A stretch of DNA of 64,000 nt from JAAFIP01 sp043747295 (GTDB taxonomy: Bacteria > Pseudomonadota > Gammaproteobacteria > Burkholderiales > Burkholderiaceae_C), in the NCBI GenBank assembly GCA_043747295.1, contig JAYTPK010000093.1:30264-94263 (forward strand), written 5' to 3'. Positions 44,956-53,021 of the stretch are shown here, piece after piece. Under the pieces are notes generated by a model. It saw nothing but the letters and a program-made list of their open reading frames with translations. It ran no database searches and was not told the DNA's origin. Each line of letters opens with the position of its first letter. Within the stretch, counting starts at the first letter, position 1. A program made the position numbers and the translations under genes.

Positions 44956-45888
44956 ATGACTATGCAATTAGACAAAACCGCAGAGTTTGCAAAAACCCCT
45001 GGCTGGCTAGACTGGTTAAGCGGCCCCGCAAAACCTCGATTTAAGTTACCCGCAGGCGCGGTAGATGCACATTGCCATGTGTTTGGGCCAGGTGAAGAGT
45101 TTTCGTATGCTCCAGAGCGCAAATATACTCCCTGCGACGCTAGCAAGCAGCAGCTTTTTGCACTGCGAGATCATCTAGGTTTTGAAAAAAACGTTATTGT
45201 GCAAGCCACCTGTCACGGCGCTGATAACCGTGCCATGGTGGATGCGTGCCGCGCGTCGCAAGGCAAAGCACGCGGCGTGGCCACGGTGCGCCGCAACGTC
45301 ACAGACCAAGAGCTGCAAGACATGCACTCTGCTGGAGTGCGTGGAGTGCGTTTTAACTTTGTAAAGCGCTTGATTGACTTCACACCTAAAGATGAGTTGC
45401 TGGAGATTGCAACTCGCATTGCCAAATTCGGCTGGCACGTAGTGATTTATTTTGAAGCGGTAGATTTGCCTGAACTGTGGGACTTTTTTACGGCGTTGCC
45501 CACCACCATCGTGGTAGACCACATGGGCCGCCCCGATGTGAGCAAACCTGTGGATGGCCCAGAGTTTGAGCTGTTCGTTAAGTTTATGACCGAGCACCCC
45601 AATGTGTGGAGCAAAGTCACCTGCCCAGAGCGCCTGAGTGTGGCTGGCCCGAAAGCATTGCAGGGCGAGCGAAATGCGTATAAAGATGTGATCCCGTTCG
45701 CGCGTCGCATCATTGAGACCTTCCCAGACCGTGTGCTGTGGGGCACCGACTGGCCACACCCCAACCTAAAAGACCACATGCCCGATGACGGTTTGTTGGT
45801 CGACTTTATTCCACACATTGCACTAACAACAGAGCTGCAACGCAAACTGTTGGTGGACAATCCCACACGCCTTTATTGGAAGGATTAA
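44956..45888 (+). CDS. ligI: 2-pyrone-4,6-dicarboxylate lactonase
   Basis: An amidohydrolase of 310 residues that opens 2-pyrone-4,6-dicarboxylate. HxH lies in AVDAHCHVFGPG, VVDHMGRPDVSKP carries another active-site His, and LWGTDWPHPNLK the catalytic Asp. A second ATG two codons in (44962) is possible. ligA starts 2 bases after its stop. Confidence 0.92.
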   Translation: MTMQLDKTAEFAKTPGWLDWLSGPAKPRFKLPAGAVDAHCHVFGPGEEFSYAPERKYTPCDASKQQLFALRDHLGFEKNVIVQATCHGADNRAMVDACRASQGKARGVATVRRNVTDQELQDMHSAGVRGVRFNFVKRLIDFTPKDELLEIATRIAKFGWHVVIYFEAVDLPELWDFFTALPTTIVVDHMGRPDVSKPVDGPEFELFVKFMTEHPNVWSKVTCPERLSVAGPKALQGERNAYKDVIPFARRIIETFPDRVLWGTDWPHPNLKDHMPDDGLLVDFIPHIALTTELQRKLLVDNPTRLYWKD

Positions 45889-45890
45889 GC

Positions 45891-46334
45891 ATGTCATTGC
45901 ATAAACCATATTTAGATGTGCCCGGCACGACGATGTTTGATATGGACGAGTCGCGCAAAGGTTACCATCTGAATCAATTTTGTATGTCACTCATGAAGGC
46001 TGATAACCGCGAGCGGTTTAAAGCTGACCAACGCGCCTATCTTGATGAATGGCCGATGACCGAAGACCAAAAACAAGCTGTGCTGGCTGTGGATTTGAAC
46101 AAAGCAATCAAGCTGGGTGGCAATATATATTTTTTAGCCAAGCTAGGTGCTACGCATGGCCGCAGTTTTCAGCAAATGGCTGGCAGCATGACGGGCATGA
46201 CCGAGGACGAATACAAAGCCATGATGGTCTCGGGTGGCAGATCTATCGAAGGTAACCGCGTAGTTGGTGAGGACGGCACGGCCCAAGCGCACCGTCAGCC
46301 ACAAGGCCAAGCCAGTCAAAAAGGAAGCAAATAA
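45891..46334 (+). CDS. ligA: protocatechuate 4,5-dioxygenase alpha subunit
   Basis: The small non-catalytic subunit (147 residues) that closes over the LigB active site. GTTMFDMDESRKGYHLNQFC, of which MFDMDESRKGYHLN is diagnostic, and GGNIYFLAKLGATHGRSFQQ (ends GGNIYFLAKLG and HGRSFQQ) are conserved. ATG 45891 has GGAAGGA upstream. The last 20 residues are rich in Gln and Gly and look flexible. Confidence 0.93.
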   Translation: MSLHKPYLDVPGTTMFDMDESRKGYHLNQFCMSLMKADNRERFKADQRAYLDEWPMTEDQKQAVLAVDLNKAIKLGGNIYFLAKLGATHGRSFQQMAGSMTGMTEDEYKAMMVSGGRSIEGNRVVGEDGTAQAHRQPQGQASQKGSK

Positions 46335-46335
46335 T

Positions 46336-47193
46336 ATGGCCCGCATTACCGCAAGTGTTTTTACATCTCACGTGCCCGCCATCGGTGCAGCGATGGATTT
46401 AGGCAAAACTCAAGAAGCCTATTGGCAACCTTTGTTCAAAGGCTACGAGACATCTAAGCAGTGGTTAAAAGACAATAAACCCGATGTTATTTTGCTAGTG
46501 TTTAATGACCATGCCACTGCGTTTAGCCTAGAGATGATCCCCACGTTTGCCATTGGCTGCGCCGCCGAGTATGCTGTGGCTGATGAAGGCTGGGGGCCAC
46601 GGCCAGTGCCAAAAGTCATCGGTCACCCAGAGCTGGCTGCACACATTACACAGTCTGTTATTCAAGATGATTTTGACCTGACGATTGTCAACAAGATGGA
46701 CGTAGACCATGGCATGACGGTGCCACTGAGCTTGATGTGTGGGCAACCCGATGCTTGGCCTTGTCCGGTGATACCGATTGTGATTAACGTGGTGCAGTAC
46801 CCAGTGCCATCGGGGCAGCGTTGTTTAAATTTGGGTAGGGCCATTCGCAAAGCCGTAGAGTCGTTTGACAAAGATTTGAATGTACAAATTTGGGGCACGG
46901 GCGGTATGAGCCACCAGTTGCAAGGCCCGCGCGCAGGCTTGATCAACAAAGAGTTTGACAACAACTTTATGAACACCATGATTGCCGACCCGCAAAAGCA
47001 AGCTGCTGTGCCGCATATTGACTATGTGCGCGAGGCTGGGAGTGAAGGTATTGAGCTGGTGATGTGGTTGACAGCGCGGGGTGCCATGGCCGACTTGAAT
47101 GGTGGTAAACCGCCTAAAGAAGTGCATCGCTTTTATCACGTACCAGCGTCTAACACGGCGGTAGGCCATCTCATTTTAGAAAATCAACTATGA
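46336..47193 (+). CDS. ligB: protocatechuate 4,5-dioxygenase beta subunit
   Basis: The catalytic extradiol dioxygenase (285 residues) with Fe(II). It begins MARITASVFTSHVPAIGAAM with H12 as iron ligand, VFNDHATAF gives H59, GMSHQLQGPRAG the catalytic His, and REAGSEGIELVMWLTARGA the Glu ligand region. ATG 46336 has AAGGA upstream; the frame is open back into ligA but that part is not used. It overlaps ligC by ATGA. Confidence 0.94.
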   Translation: MARITASVFTSHVPAIGAAMDLGKTQEAYWQPLFKGYETSKQWLKDNKPDVILLVFNDHATAFSLEMIPTFAIGCAAEYAVADEGWGPRPVPKVIGHPELAAHITQSVIQDDFDLTIVNKMDVDHGMTVPLSLMCGQPDAWPCPVIPIVINVVQYPVPSGQRCLNLGRAIRKAVESFDKDLNVQIWGTGGMSHQLQGPRAGLINKEFDNNFMNTMIADPQKQAAVPHIDYVREAGSEGIELVMWLTARGAMADLNGGKPPKEVHRFYHVPASNTAVGHLILENQL

Positions 47194-48140
47194 AAACAAT
47201 TAAGGTGGCTCTAGCAGGCGCGGGTGCATTTGGCATCAAGCATATTGAAGGCATTAAAAACATTGACGGTGTTGAAGTTGTCTCTTTGATAAGCCGTGAC
47301 TTAGAAAAAACCAAAGAAGTGGCCGTTAAGTACGGCATTGCCCACGTCACCACCGATTTGGCTGACAGCTTGGCACTCAAAGAAGTTGATGCTGTAATTT
47401 TGTGCACCCCTACGCAAATGCACGCAGCACAAGCGATGTCCTGCATGCAAGCTGGCAAGCATGTACAAGTAGAAATTCCGTTGGCAGACAGCTGGGCTGC
47501 CGCGCAGGCCGTGGTCGACATGCAAAAGACCACTGGCCTTGTGGCGATGTGTGGCCATACGCGCCGCTTTAATCCTAGCCACCAGTACGTGCACAAGCAA
47601 ATTGCAGCAGGCAAGTTCAATATTCAGCAGATGGATGTGCAAACTTACTTCTTTCGCCGCACCAATATGAATGCTTTGGGCCAAGCGCGCAGCTGGACAG
47701 ACCACTTGCTGTGGCACCACGCTGCGCATACGGTGGATTTGTTTGCCTATCAGTGCGGCAGCCCCATTGTGAAAGCTAACGCCGTGCAAGGCCCTATTCA
47801 CCCCACCCTGGGCATTGCGATGGACATGAGCATTCAACTTAAATCGGCCAACGGTGCCATTTGTACCTTGAGCTTAAGCTTTAACAACGATGGTCCTCTG
47901 GGTACATATTTCCGTTACATCGGCGACACTGGCACATACTTAGCCCGCTATGACGATTTGTTTAACGGCAAAGACGAAAAAATTGACGTCAGCAAGGTAG
48001 ATATCAGCATGAACGGTATCGAGCTGCAAGACCGTGAGTTTTTTGCTGCCATCCGCGAAGGGCGAGAGCCTAATAGCAGTGTGGGTAAGGTACTGGCGTG
48101 CTATAAAGTGTTGCATGACTTGGAGTTACAACTTAGCTAG
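47190..48140 (+). CDS. ligC: 4-carboxy-2-hydroxymuconate-6-semialdehyde dehydrogenase
   Basis: A 316-residue Gfo/Idh/MocA-type dehydrogenase that oxidises the ring-cleavage product to 2-pyrone-4,6-dicarboxylate with NADP. The Rossmann motif is ALAGAGAFGIKHIEG, VQVEIPLADSW carries the conserved EIP(L) and HHAAHTVDLFAYQ the C-terminal domain His. The start overlaps the ligB stop (ATGA), so translation is coupled. The 3' end overlaps the start of soxX by 26 bases. Confidence 0.92.
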   Translation: MKTIKVALAGAGAFGIKHIEGIKNIDGVEVVSLISRDLEKTKEVAVKYGIAHVTTDLADSLALKEVDAVILCTPTQMHAAQAMSCMQAGKHVQVEIPLADSWAAAQAVVDMQKTTGLVAMCGHTRRFNPSHQYVHKQIAAGKFNIQQMDVQTYFFRRTNMNALGQARSWTDHLLWHHAAHTVDLFAYQCGSPIVKANAVQGPIHPTLGIAMDMSIQLKSANGAICTLSLSFNNDGPLGTYFRYIGDTGTYLARYDDLFNGKDEKIDVSKVDISMNGIELQDREFFAAIREGREPNSSVGKVLACYKVLHDLELQLS

Positions 48141-48471
48141 GTTCGCCGTATGGGTAGCTTGCACAGCGGCTGCCCAAACCACCTATGCGCAAAATGCCAG
48201 CGAGGGTTGGCGCATTGTGCTCAATCAGCGGCAGGGCAACTGCGCTGCGTGCCATTCGGTTCCTAACGAAGCGGGTGTAAAAACTGGAATTCAAAGTACC
48301 TTTGGCCCGCCGCTGGATAAAGTGGCTTCTCGCTACGATGCGCCCACACTACGGCAGTGGGTGGTCGATGCGCGCAAGATCAACTCCAACACCCTTATGC
48401 CGCCCTTTAGTACGATTTTGACACCGCAGCAAATTGACGATGTACTTGCTGCGCTGCAAAGCTTGCGCTAA
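48115..48471 (+). CDS. soxX: SoxX-like c-type cytochrome
   Basis: A periplasmic monohaem cytochrome of 118 residues. The signal peptide is residues 1-26 (LARFAVWVACTAAA, cut after TYAQ), the haem site CAACH at 43-47, and the Met ligand M95 in NTLMPPFS. LDKVASRYDAPTLRQWVVDARKINS fits SoxX (middle part RYDAPTLRQWVVDARKIN). SoxX joins SoxA as the cytochrome that loads thiosulfate onto SoxYZ. I use ATG 48115; a longer frame reaches back to 48034 inside ligC but would spoil the signal. The gene overlaps ligC and so belongs to the lig transcript. Confidence 0.82.
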   Translation: MTWSYNLARFAVWVACTAAAQTTYAQNASEGWRIVLNQRQGNCAACHSVPNEAGVKTGIQSTFGPPLDKVASRYDAPTLRQWVVDARKINSNTLMPPFSTILTPQQIDDVLAALQSLR

Positions 48472-48498
48472 CATGAATAGTTAACCTACACCTGCACT

Positions 48499-48843
48499 AT
48501 GAATACCATCGCTTTGCAGCAACTCACATTTCGCCCAAGCGGTGCAGTGCTCGACATGGAGCCGCTGTCCGATACGGGCAACGCCATCCCCATTGGTGTG
48601 CGGCTACAAGCACCGGATGGTTTGCGGATTGCGTCGTTTGAGGTATTCGCACCCGAGAACCCTGAGCCTAAAATTTTAAGTATCAAGTTTGGTGCGCCTG
48701 TTGCCAGCTACCGCTTTGATACGCGCATACGGCTTGCCGCCAGCCAAGACATCTGGTTAGTTGCCAAGCTCACTGATGGCAGTTTGTTGGGTCACCACGC
48801 CCCCACAGTGCTGACATCATCAGCCTGTTTTGATGCAAGCTAA
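48499..48843 (+). CDS. soxY: SoxY-like sulfur carrier without Tat signal
   Basis: The 114-residue protein has the Ig-like SoxY core: SDTGNAIPIGVRLQAPDG, FEVFAPENPEPKILSIKFG and ASYRFDTRIRLAASQDIWLVA (shortened to YRFDTRIRLAASQDIW). Normal SoxY has a Tat signal and ends in GGCGG, whose Cys carries the substrate. Here an in-frame stop (TAG at 48478) lies 7 codons before the ATG, so no signal can be added, and the end reads TSSACFDAS: the Cys (C110) is kept but the Gly residues are replaced. Either the complex is cytosolic or its function has changed. Confidence 0.72.
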   Translation: MNTIALQQLTFRPSGAVLDMEPLSDTGNAIPIGVRLQAPDGLRIASFEVFAPENPEPKILSIKFGAPVASYRFDTRIRLAASQDIWLVAKLTDGSLLGHHAPTVLTSSACFDAS

Positions 48844-48846
48844 GCC

Positions 48847-49188
48847 ATGGCTACCAACTTTCCTATGCGCTTGACTACCACAGGTGCTGTGTTGCCTGGT
48901 GCCACAGTGCAAGCGGTTCTGCTGATTGGTCACCCCATGGAGTCTGGCTTTCGCAATCTCGACTCTGGCCAGCGGGTACCTAAAAACGTGATTGAAAGCA
49001 TCGTCGTGAGGCTAGATGCAGTTAATTTGCTTGAAGCGCGTATCGGAATTGGCATTTCGGCCAACCCTTATTTTGCTTTTGCAGTCCCATTGCCTGCGCA
49101 AATGTCACCCGGCGGGTGGCGATTGACAGTGGAGTGGCTAGACGACAAAGGCCAGCGCGGTGCCACTGAGCGCATGCTCATGGTTTGA
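48847..49188 (+). CDS. soxZ: SoxZ-like protein
   Basis: A protein of 113 residues with the SoxZ fold and no signal peptide, as expected since SoxZ is normally exported as a passenger of SoxY. Family blocks are LLIGHPMESGFRNLDSGQRV (ends HPMESGFRN and SGQRVP), GISANPYFAFAVPLPA and LTVEWLDDKGQRG. It has no cysteine. It starts 3 bases after the soxY stop. Confidence 0.82.
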   Translation: MATNFPMRLTTTGAVLPGATVQAVLLIGHPMESGFRNLDSGQRVPKNVIESIVVRLDAVNLLEARIGIGISANPYFAFAVPLPAQMSPGGWRLTVEWLDDKGQRGATERMLMV

Positions 49189-49190
49189 CC

Positions 49191-50003
49191 ATGGCGCGTT
49201 TGCTGTTTTTACTACTCGCGTGCAGCGCACTATTGGGCGCGACAGACCACAGAACCAGCGGTAACAACTACCTTTCGGCGCAACTGCAGGCTTTGCAAAA
49301 TGATACGCAGCGCAACCCGGCAGTGCTATGGCACGAGCGTGGGCTGGCCATGTGGCAATCACAATGCGTTCAATGCCACGGAGATATTAGTCAGCTTAAG
49401 CGCAGCGCAGCGACCTTTCCTCGCTTGAGGGCTGATGGAACGACACTGCACAATTTAGAAGATCAAATCAGCCACTGCTTGCAAAAACCTAAGGCCATTG
49501 CAGCAAAAGCCATAGATTCAACTAAGACGGAGCCAGCCGGCCCAAGGGTTAACTCAACCGAAGCCTCAAACGCCGAAAGCGATGCTGTGCTGAGCCTAAG
49601 TGCGGCCCTGCATCTGGCCGCTAAAGGGCAGAGTATTCAAGTCGGCCCTGAAAAGCTGTCTGCTAGCGAGGCTACGCAATGGCAATCACGTTTAAACAAT
49701 GGGCGCATTCTTTACGAGGGCCGCATGGGCAAGATGAACCTGGCATGCATGCACTGCCATGACCAAAAAGTGGGTGCGCAAATGCGTGCAGACATCATTA
49801 GCCAAGGCCATCCTACTGGGTTTCCTATCTATCGCATGGGCTGGCAAACGATGGGTAGCTTTGAACGAAGGCTGCGGGCCTGCTACTCGGGCGTGCAATC
49901 GCCATTACCAGCGCCTGGCAATACTGACTTGCGTGATTTAGAACTGTTTATGAAAGTACGCGCCAACGGCATGGCATTAGATGGCCCCTCAATTCGCCGT
50001 TAA
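49191..50003 (+). CDS. soxA: SoxA-like dihaem cytochrome c
   Basis: A 270-residue protein. The short hydrophobic N-terminus MARLLFLLLACSALLGA could be a signal peptide or a lipoprotein signal (Cys11). Haem sites are CVQCH (59-63) and CMHCH (186-190). C231 in RLRACYSGVQSP matches the SoxA cysteine that takes the cysteine persulfide, and FMKVRANGMALDGPS is the usual end. ATG 49191 is preferred to TTG 49185, which overlaps the soxZ stop. No soxB or soxCD follows; the next gene is convergent. Confidence 0.85.
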   Translation: MARLLFLLLACSALLGATDHRTSGNNYLSAQLQALQNDTQRNPAVLWHERGLAMWQSQCVQCHGDISQLKRSAATFPRLRADGTTLHNLEDQISHCLQKPKAIAAKAIDSTKTEPAGPRVNSTEASNAESDAVLSLSAALHLAAKGQSIQVGPEKLSASEATQWQSRLNNGRILYEGRMGKMNLACMHCHDQKVGAQMRADIISQGHPTGFPIYRMGWQTMGSFERRLRACYSGVQSPLPAPGNTDLRDLELFMKVRANGMALDGPSIRR

Positions 50004-50060
50004 GTTGCCGTTAAGTCGCCGAAAATTTACAGTTAGCGGTGGATGTACTTATGAGGTTAC

Positions 50061-52283
50061 TCAGGCAAAAGTAAAGCCTTGGTTTTTCAGCGGTAGTTGT
50101 CGTACAGGCTTGCCAGTGGCTGCAAAAATCGCATTGAGCACCGCCGGTGCCACTACACAAATCGTAGGCTCGCCCACACCGCCCCAAAAGTCGTACGTTG
50201 GCACAATGACGGTTTCTACTTTCGGCATTTCTTTGATTTTAACAATGCGGTAGGTGTCAAAGTTAAGTTCTTTCACCCGGCCATTTTCAATCGTGTTTTC
50301 ACCAAAAAATGTGGCTGACAGGCCATATGCAACGCCACCTTCTACTTGCGCTGCAATTTGGTCTGGGTTCACGGCGTGGCCGCAGTTGGTGGCCAGCACC
50401 ATGCGGTGCACTTTAATCTCGCCGTTGGCGCTGACAGACACCTCTGCAGTAGCAGCAGAGTAACTGCCATAGCCCATAAACTGTGCAATGCCGCGAAACA
50501 CGCCAGCGGGCAGCGGTTTGCCCCAGTCACCCTTGTCTGCAGCTGCATTCAAAATGGCCAAATGCTTAGGATGGTTTTGCATCATTGCGCGGCGAAATGC
50601 TAATGAGTCTTTACCGGCCGCCTTGGCCACCTCTTCAATAAAGCACTCTGCATACACTGCGTTTTGGTTGGTGTTGACACCGCGCCACGGGCCTACAGGC
50701 ACGTGGGTGTTGCGCATGACGTACTCGGTCAACAAATTAGGGATGGTGTAGCCAAACTGCGCATCGCCTTCGGTAGTTTTCCAAAAGCCTTGCAGTTGAC
50801 GCTCGTCTTTACCGTCTTTGATGGCCAAGGGGTTGACGGTAGCATTAATCGACTGCCCCGATATGCGCACATGCAGGCCCACCAAATTGCCTTGCGCGTC
50901 TAGCCCAGCGCTCATCTTGGCTTGCGAGATAGGTCGATAAAAATCGTGCGCTTGGTCTTCTTCGCGGCTCCACAGCAGCTTGACTGGCGTGCCCATGAAT
51001 TGTTTAGCAATGGCTGTAGCTTGGTGGACATAGTCTTGCGTACCACCACGGCGACCAAAGCCGCCACCCAAATCCATTTTGTAAATTTCGCACTGCGCCA
51101 GTGGTATGCCTGCAGCTTCAGCCAGCGCAGCGTGGGATGCCTCGCCGTTTTGGGTGGGAACCCAGCATTCAGCGCGTTGAATTTTTCCGTCAGGCCCTGC
51201 TGTCAGTTTAACGGTGGCGTTCATCGGCTCCATTGGGGCGTGGGCTAAGAATGGCGAGCCGTAGACGGCTTCTACTTTCTTGGCCGCTGCCGCTATAGCA
51301 CCTAAGGCGTCGCCTTCGACACGGCCCGCTACGCTGCCCAGTGGCACTTGGGCAGTCAAGCCCTCGGCCAAATGAGCTGTAATGCTTGCGGTGTTGACTT
51401 TGCTGCTAGCGCCTTCATCCCACACCACGGGCAGCTTATCGAGCGCAGTTTTGGCGCGCCACCAAGTATCTGCCACTACGGCCACTGTGCTGGCGTTCAC
51501 GCGCACAGCACCTTTAACACCGCGCATTTTTTTAATGGCAGTGTCGTCAAAGCTCACCATCTTGCCGCCAAAGACGGGGCAGTCTTTAATGGCTGCGCAT
51601 AGCATGCCTTCAAATTGAATATCTGCACCGTACATCAAGCTGCCGTTGAGCTTTTCTGCGGTGTCTATGCGGGCCATGGGTTTGCCTGCAATAGCCCAGT
51701 CTTTAGGCGACTTTAAAGTGATGGTCTTAGCGTCGGGTGCCGTCAGCTTAGAGGCCGCCTCTGCCACTTGGCCGTAGCGCAATGTACGCCCGGTGGCGGT
51801 GTGGCTGATCACGCCTTGCTTAACACTCACATCGGCCACTGGCACCCTCCACTGGTCGGCAGCAGCTTGCATCAGCATCATGCGTGCGGCAGCACCGCCT
51901 TGTCGTACATACTCATGCGATATACGAATACCACGGCTACCGCCGGTAGACATTTCGCCCCATGCACGCTTGCGGGCTACGCTTTGGCCAGGCGTGGGCA
52001 TTTCGGTGGTTACTTTTTTCCAGTCGCACTCCAATTCTTCGGCCACCAGTTGCGCCAAGCCGGTGCGTGTGCCTTGGCCCATTTCTGAGCGGGCAATACG
52101 GATCACGCAGGTGTCATCGGGTTTAACGACCACCCATACATTTACCTCGGCGGCTTCGCCATGGGTTTGCGCCAGCGCTGCTGCAGGCAGCAATGCTGGC
52201 AGACCAATAGCCAAGCCACCAGCAGCGATAGAGCCAGAGCCAATAATGAAAGAGCGACGAGACAGGTTAGATAGTGTGTTCAT
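50061..52283 (-). CDS. molybdopterin-binding subunit of an IorB-type aldehyde/isoquinoline oxidoreductase
   Basis: A 740-residue xanthine oxidase family subunit exported by Tat: LSRRSFIIGSGS at residues 7-18, cleaved after ALAQ. Two Mo-binding repeats are visible: SEMGQGTRTGLAQLVAEEL, KMDLGGGFGRRGG, PVGPWRGVNTNQNAVYAECF (ends VGPWRGVNTNQ and YAECF) and GVGEPTICVVAPAVLNAI with the active-site Glu. The ATG at 52283 has AGGAAGAG upstream. It follows the iron-sulfur subunit with an 18-base gap. The enzyme would oxidise an aldehyde or N-heterocycle in the periplasm; aromatic aldehydes are an attractive guess near the lig operon. The cytochrome partner is not seen. Confidence 0.88.
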   Translation of the reverse strand: MNTLSNLSRRSFIIGSGSIAAGGLAIGLPALLPAAALAQTHGEAAEVNVWVVVKPDDTCVIRIARSEMGQGTRTGLAQLVAEELECDWKKVTTEMPTPGQSVARKRAWGEMSTGGSRGIRISHEYVRQGGAAARMMLMQAAADQWRVPVADVSVKQGVISHTATGRTLRYGQVAEAASKLTAPDAKTITLKSPKDWAIAGKPMARIDTAEKLNGSLMYGADIQFEGMLCAAIKDCPVFGGKMVSFDDTAIKKMRGVKGAVRVNASTVAVVADTWWRAKTALDKLPVVWDEGASSKVNTASITAHLAEGLTAQVPLGSVAGRVEGDALGAIAAAAKKVEAVYGSPFLAHAPMEPMNATVKLTAGPDGKIQRAECWVPTQNGEASHAALAEAAGIPLAQCEIYKMDLGGGFGRRGGTQDYVHQATAIAKQFMGTPVKLLWSREEDQAHDFYRPISQAKMSAGLDAQGNLVGLHVRISGQSINATVNPLAIKDGKDERQLQGFWKTTEGDAQFGYTIPNLLTEYVMRNTHVPVGPWRGVNTNQNAVYAECFIEEVAKAAGKDSLAFRRAMMQNHPKHLAILNAAADKGDWGKPLPAGVFRGIAQFMGYGSYSAATAEVSVSANGEIKVHRMVLATNCGHAVNPDQIAAQVEGGVAYGLSATFFGENTIENGRVKELNFDTYRIVKIKEMPKVETVIVPTYDFWGGVGEPTICVVAPAVLNAIFAATGKPVRQLPLKNQGFTFA

Positions 52284-52300
52284 GGTGTATCTCTTCCTGT

Positions 52301-52909
52301 TTATGCGGGGTGGGTATGGTCGCAAGCTGAAGATGTGGCAAAAGCTGTAGCCCCTGCAGCGGGCAGGGCGGCTGCCAATACCTGAAAAGCTTTTGCACCA
52401 GAGTGTTCAGAGGCATATAAACCCGTAAAGTCACCGCTGTAGCCATTAGCAGCTGCTTGGGCTTTATTGCCTGCAGCTAGGTGTATGGCCGCTCGAATAC
52501 GCTGGTAAGTACCGCAGCGGCATATATTGGTCATGGCATCATCAATGTCTTTGTCAGTGGGCTTGGGGGTAGTTTTAAGTAAAGCCACCGCCGCCATAAT
52601 CTGCCCCGACTGGCAGTAACCGCACTGCGGCACATCCACTGCAGCCCAAGCTTTTTGCACCGGGTGGCTGCTGTCCTTAGATAAGCCTTCGATGGTAATA
52701 ATCGAGGTGCCGACCAAAGCTGATGCAGGAATAGAGCAAGAGCGTGCAGGTGCGCCGTTCAAATGCACCGTACAAGCCCCGCACTGGGCGATACCGCAAC
52801 CATATTTAGTACCCGTCATGCCTAACACTTCTCGCAGCGCCCACAGCAGGGGCATGTCTGCTTCTACGTCTAGTTGTTTGTCTTGGCCGTTAATGTTGAG
52901 CGTGAACAT
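52301..52909 (-). CDS. 2Fe-2S subunit of the IorA type with C-terminal extension
   Basis: A 202-residue subunit with two 2Fe-2S clusters: plant-type cluster ligands C38, C43, C46 and C58 (GCGIAQCGACTVHL), then C96, C99, C130 and C132 (CGYCQSGQ and CRCGTYQRIR). It passes electrons from the Mo subunit. The usual protein ends near residue 150; the additional 50 residues are Ala-rich and end CDHTHPA. I use ATG 52909, which has AAGGA 8 bases upstream; the ATG at 52918 would sit on that site. It has no signal itself and would be exported with the Tat-bearing partner. Confidence 0.88.
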   Translation of the reverse strand: MFTLNINGQDKQLDVEADMPLLWALREVLGMTGTKYGCGIAQCGACTVHLNGAPARSCSIPASALVGTSIITIEGLSKDSSHPVQKAWAAVDVPQCGYCQSGQIMAAVALLKTTPKPTDKDIDDAMTNICRCGTYQRIRAAIHLAAGNKAQAAANGYSGDFTGLYASEHSGAKAFQVLAAALPAAGATAFATSSACDHTHPA

Positions 52910-53021
52910 GGCTGTCATCCTTTATGGTGGAGCTAGAAGTTATTGAGGTCAAGTCAAGTGATAATTTAAGCGACAATTCTTTATACTGCAAGTCAATTTT
53001 CACTGCTATAGACACTACCCT

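Noticed and set aside
51793..52350. 185-codon plus-strand frame opposite the molybdenum subunit
   Set aside because: Antisense shadow; the minus-strand gene has a Tat signal and all family motifs.
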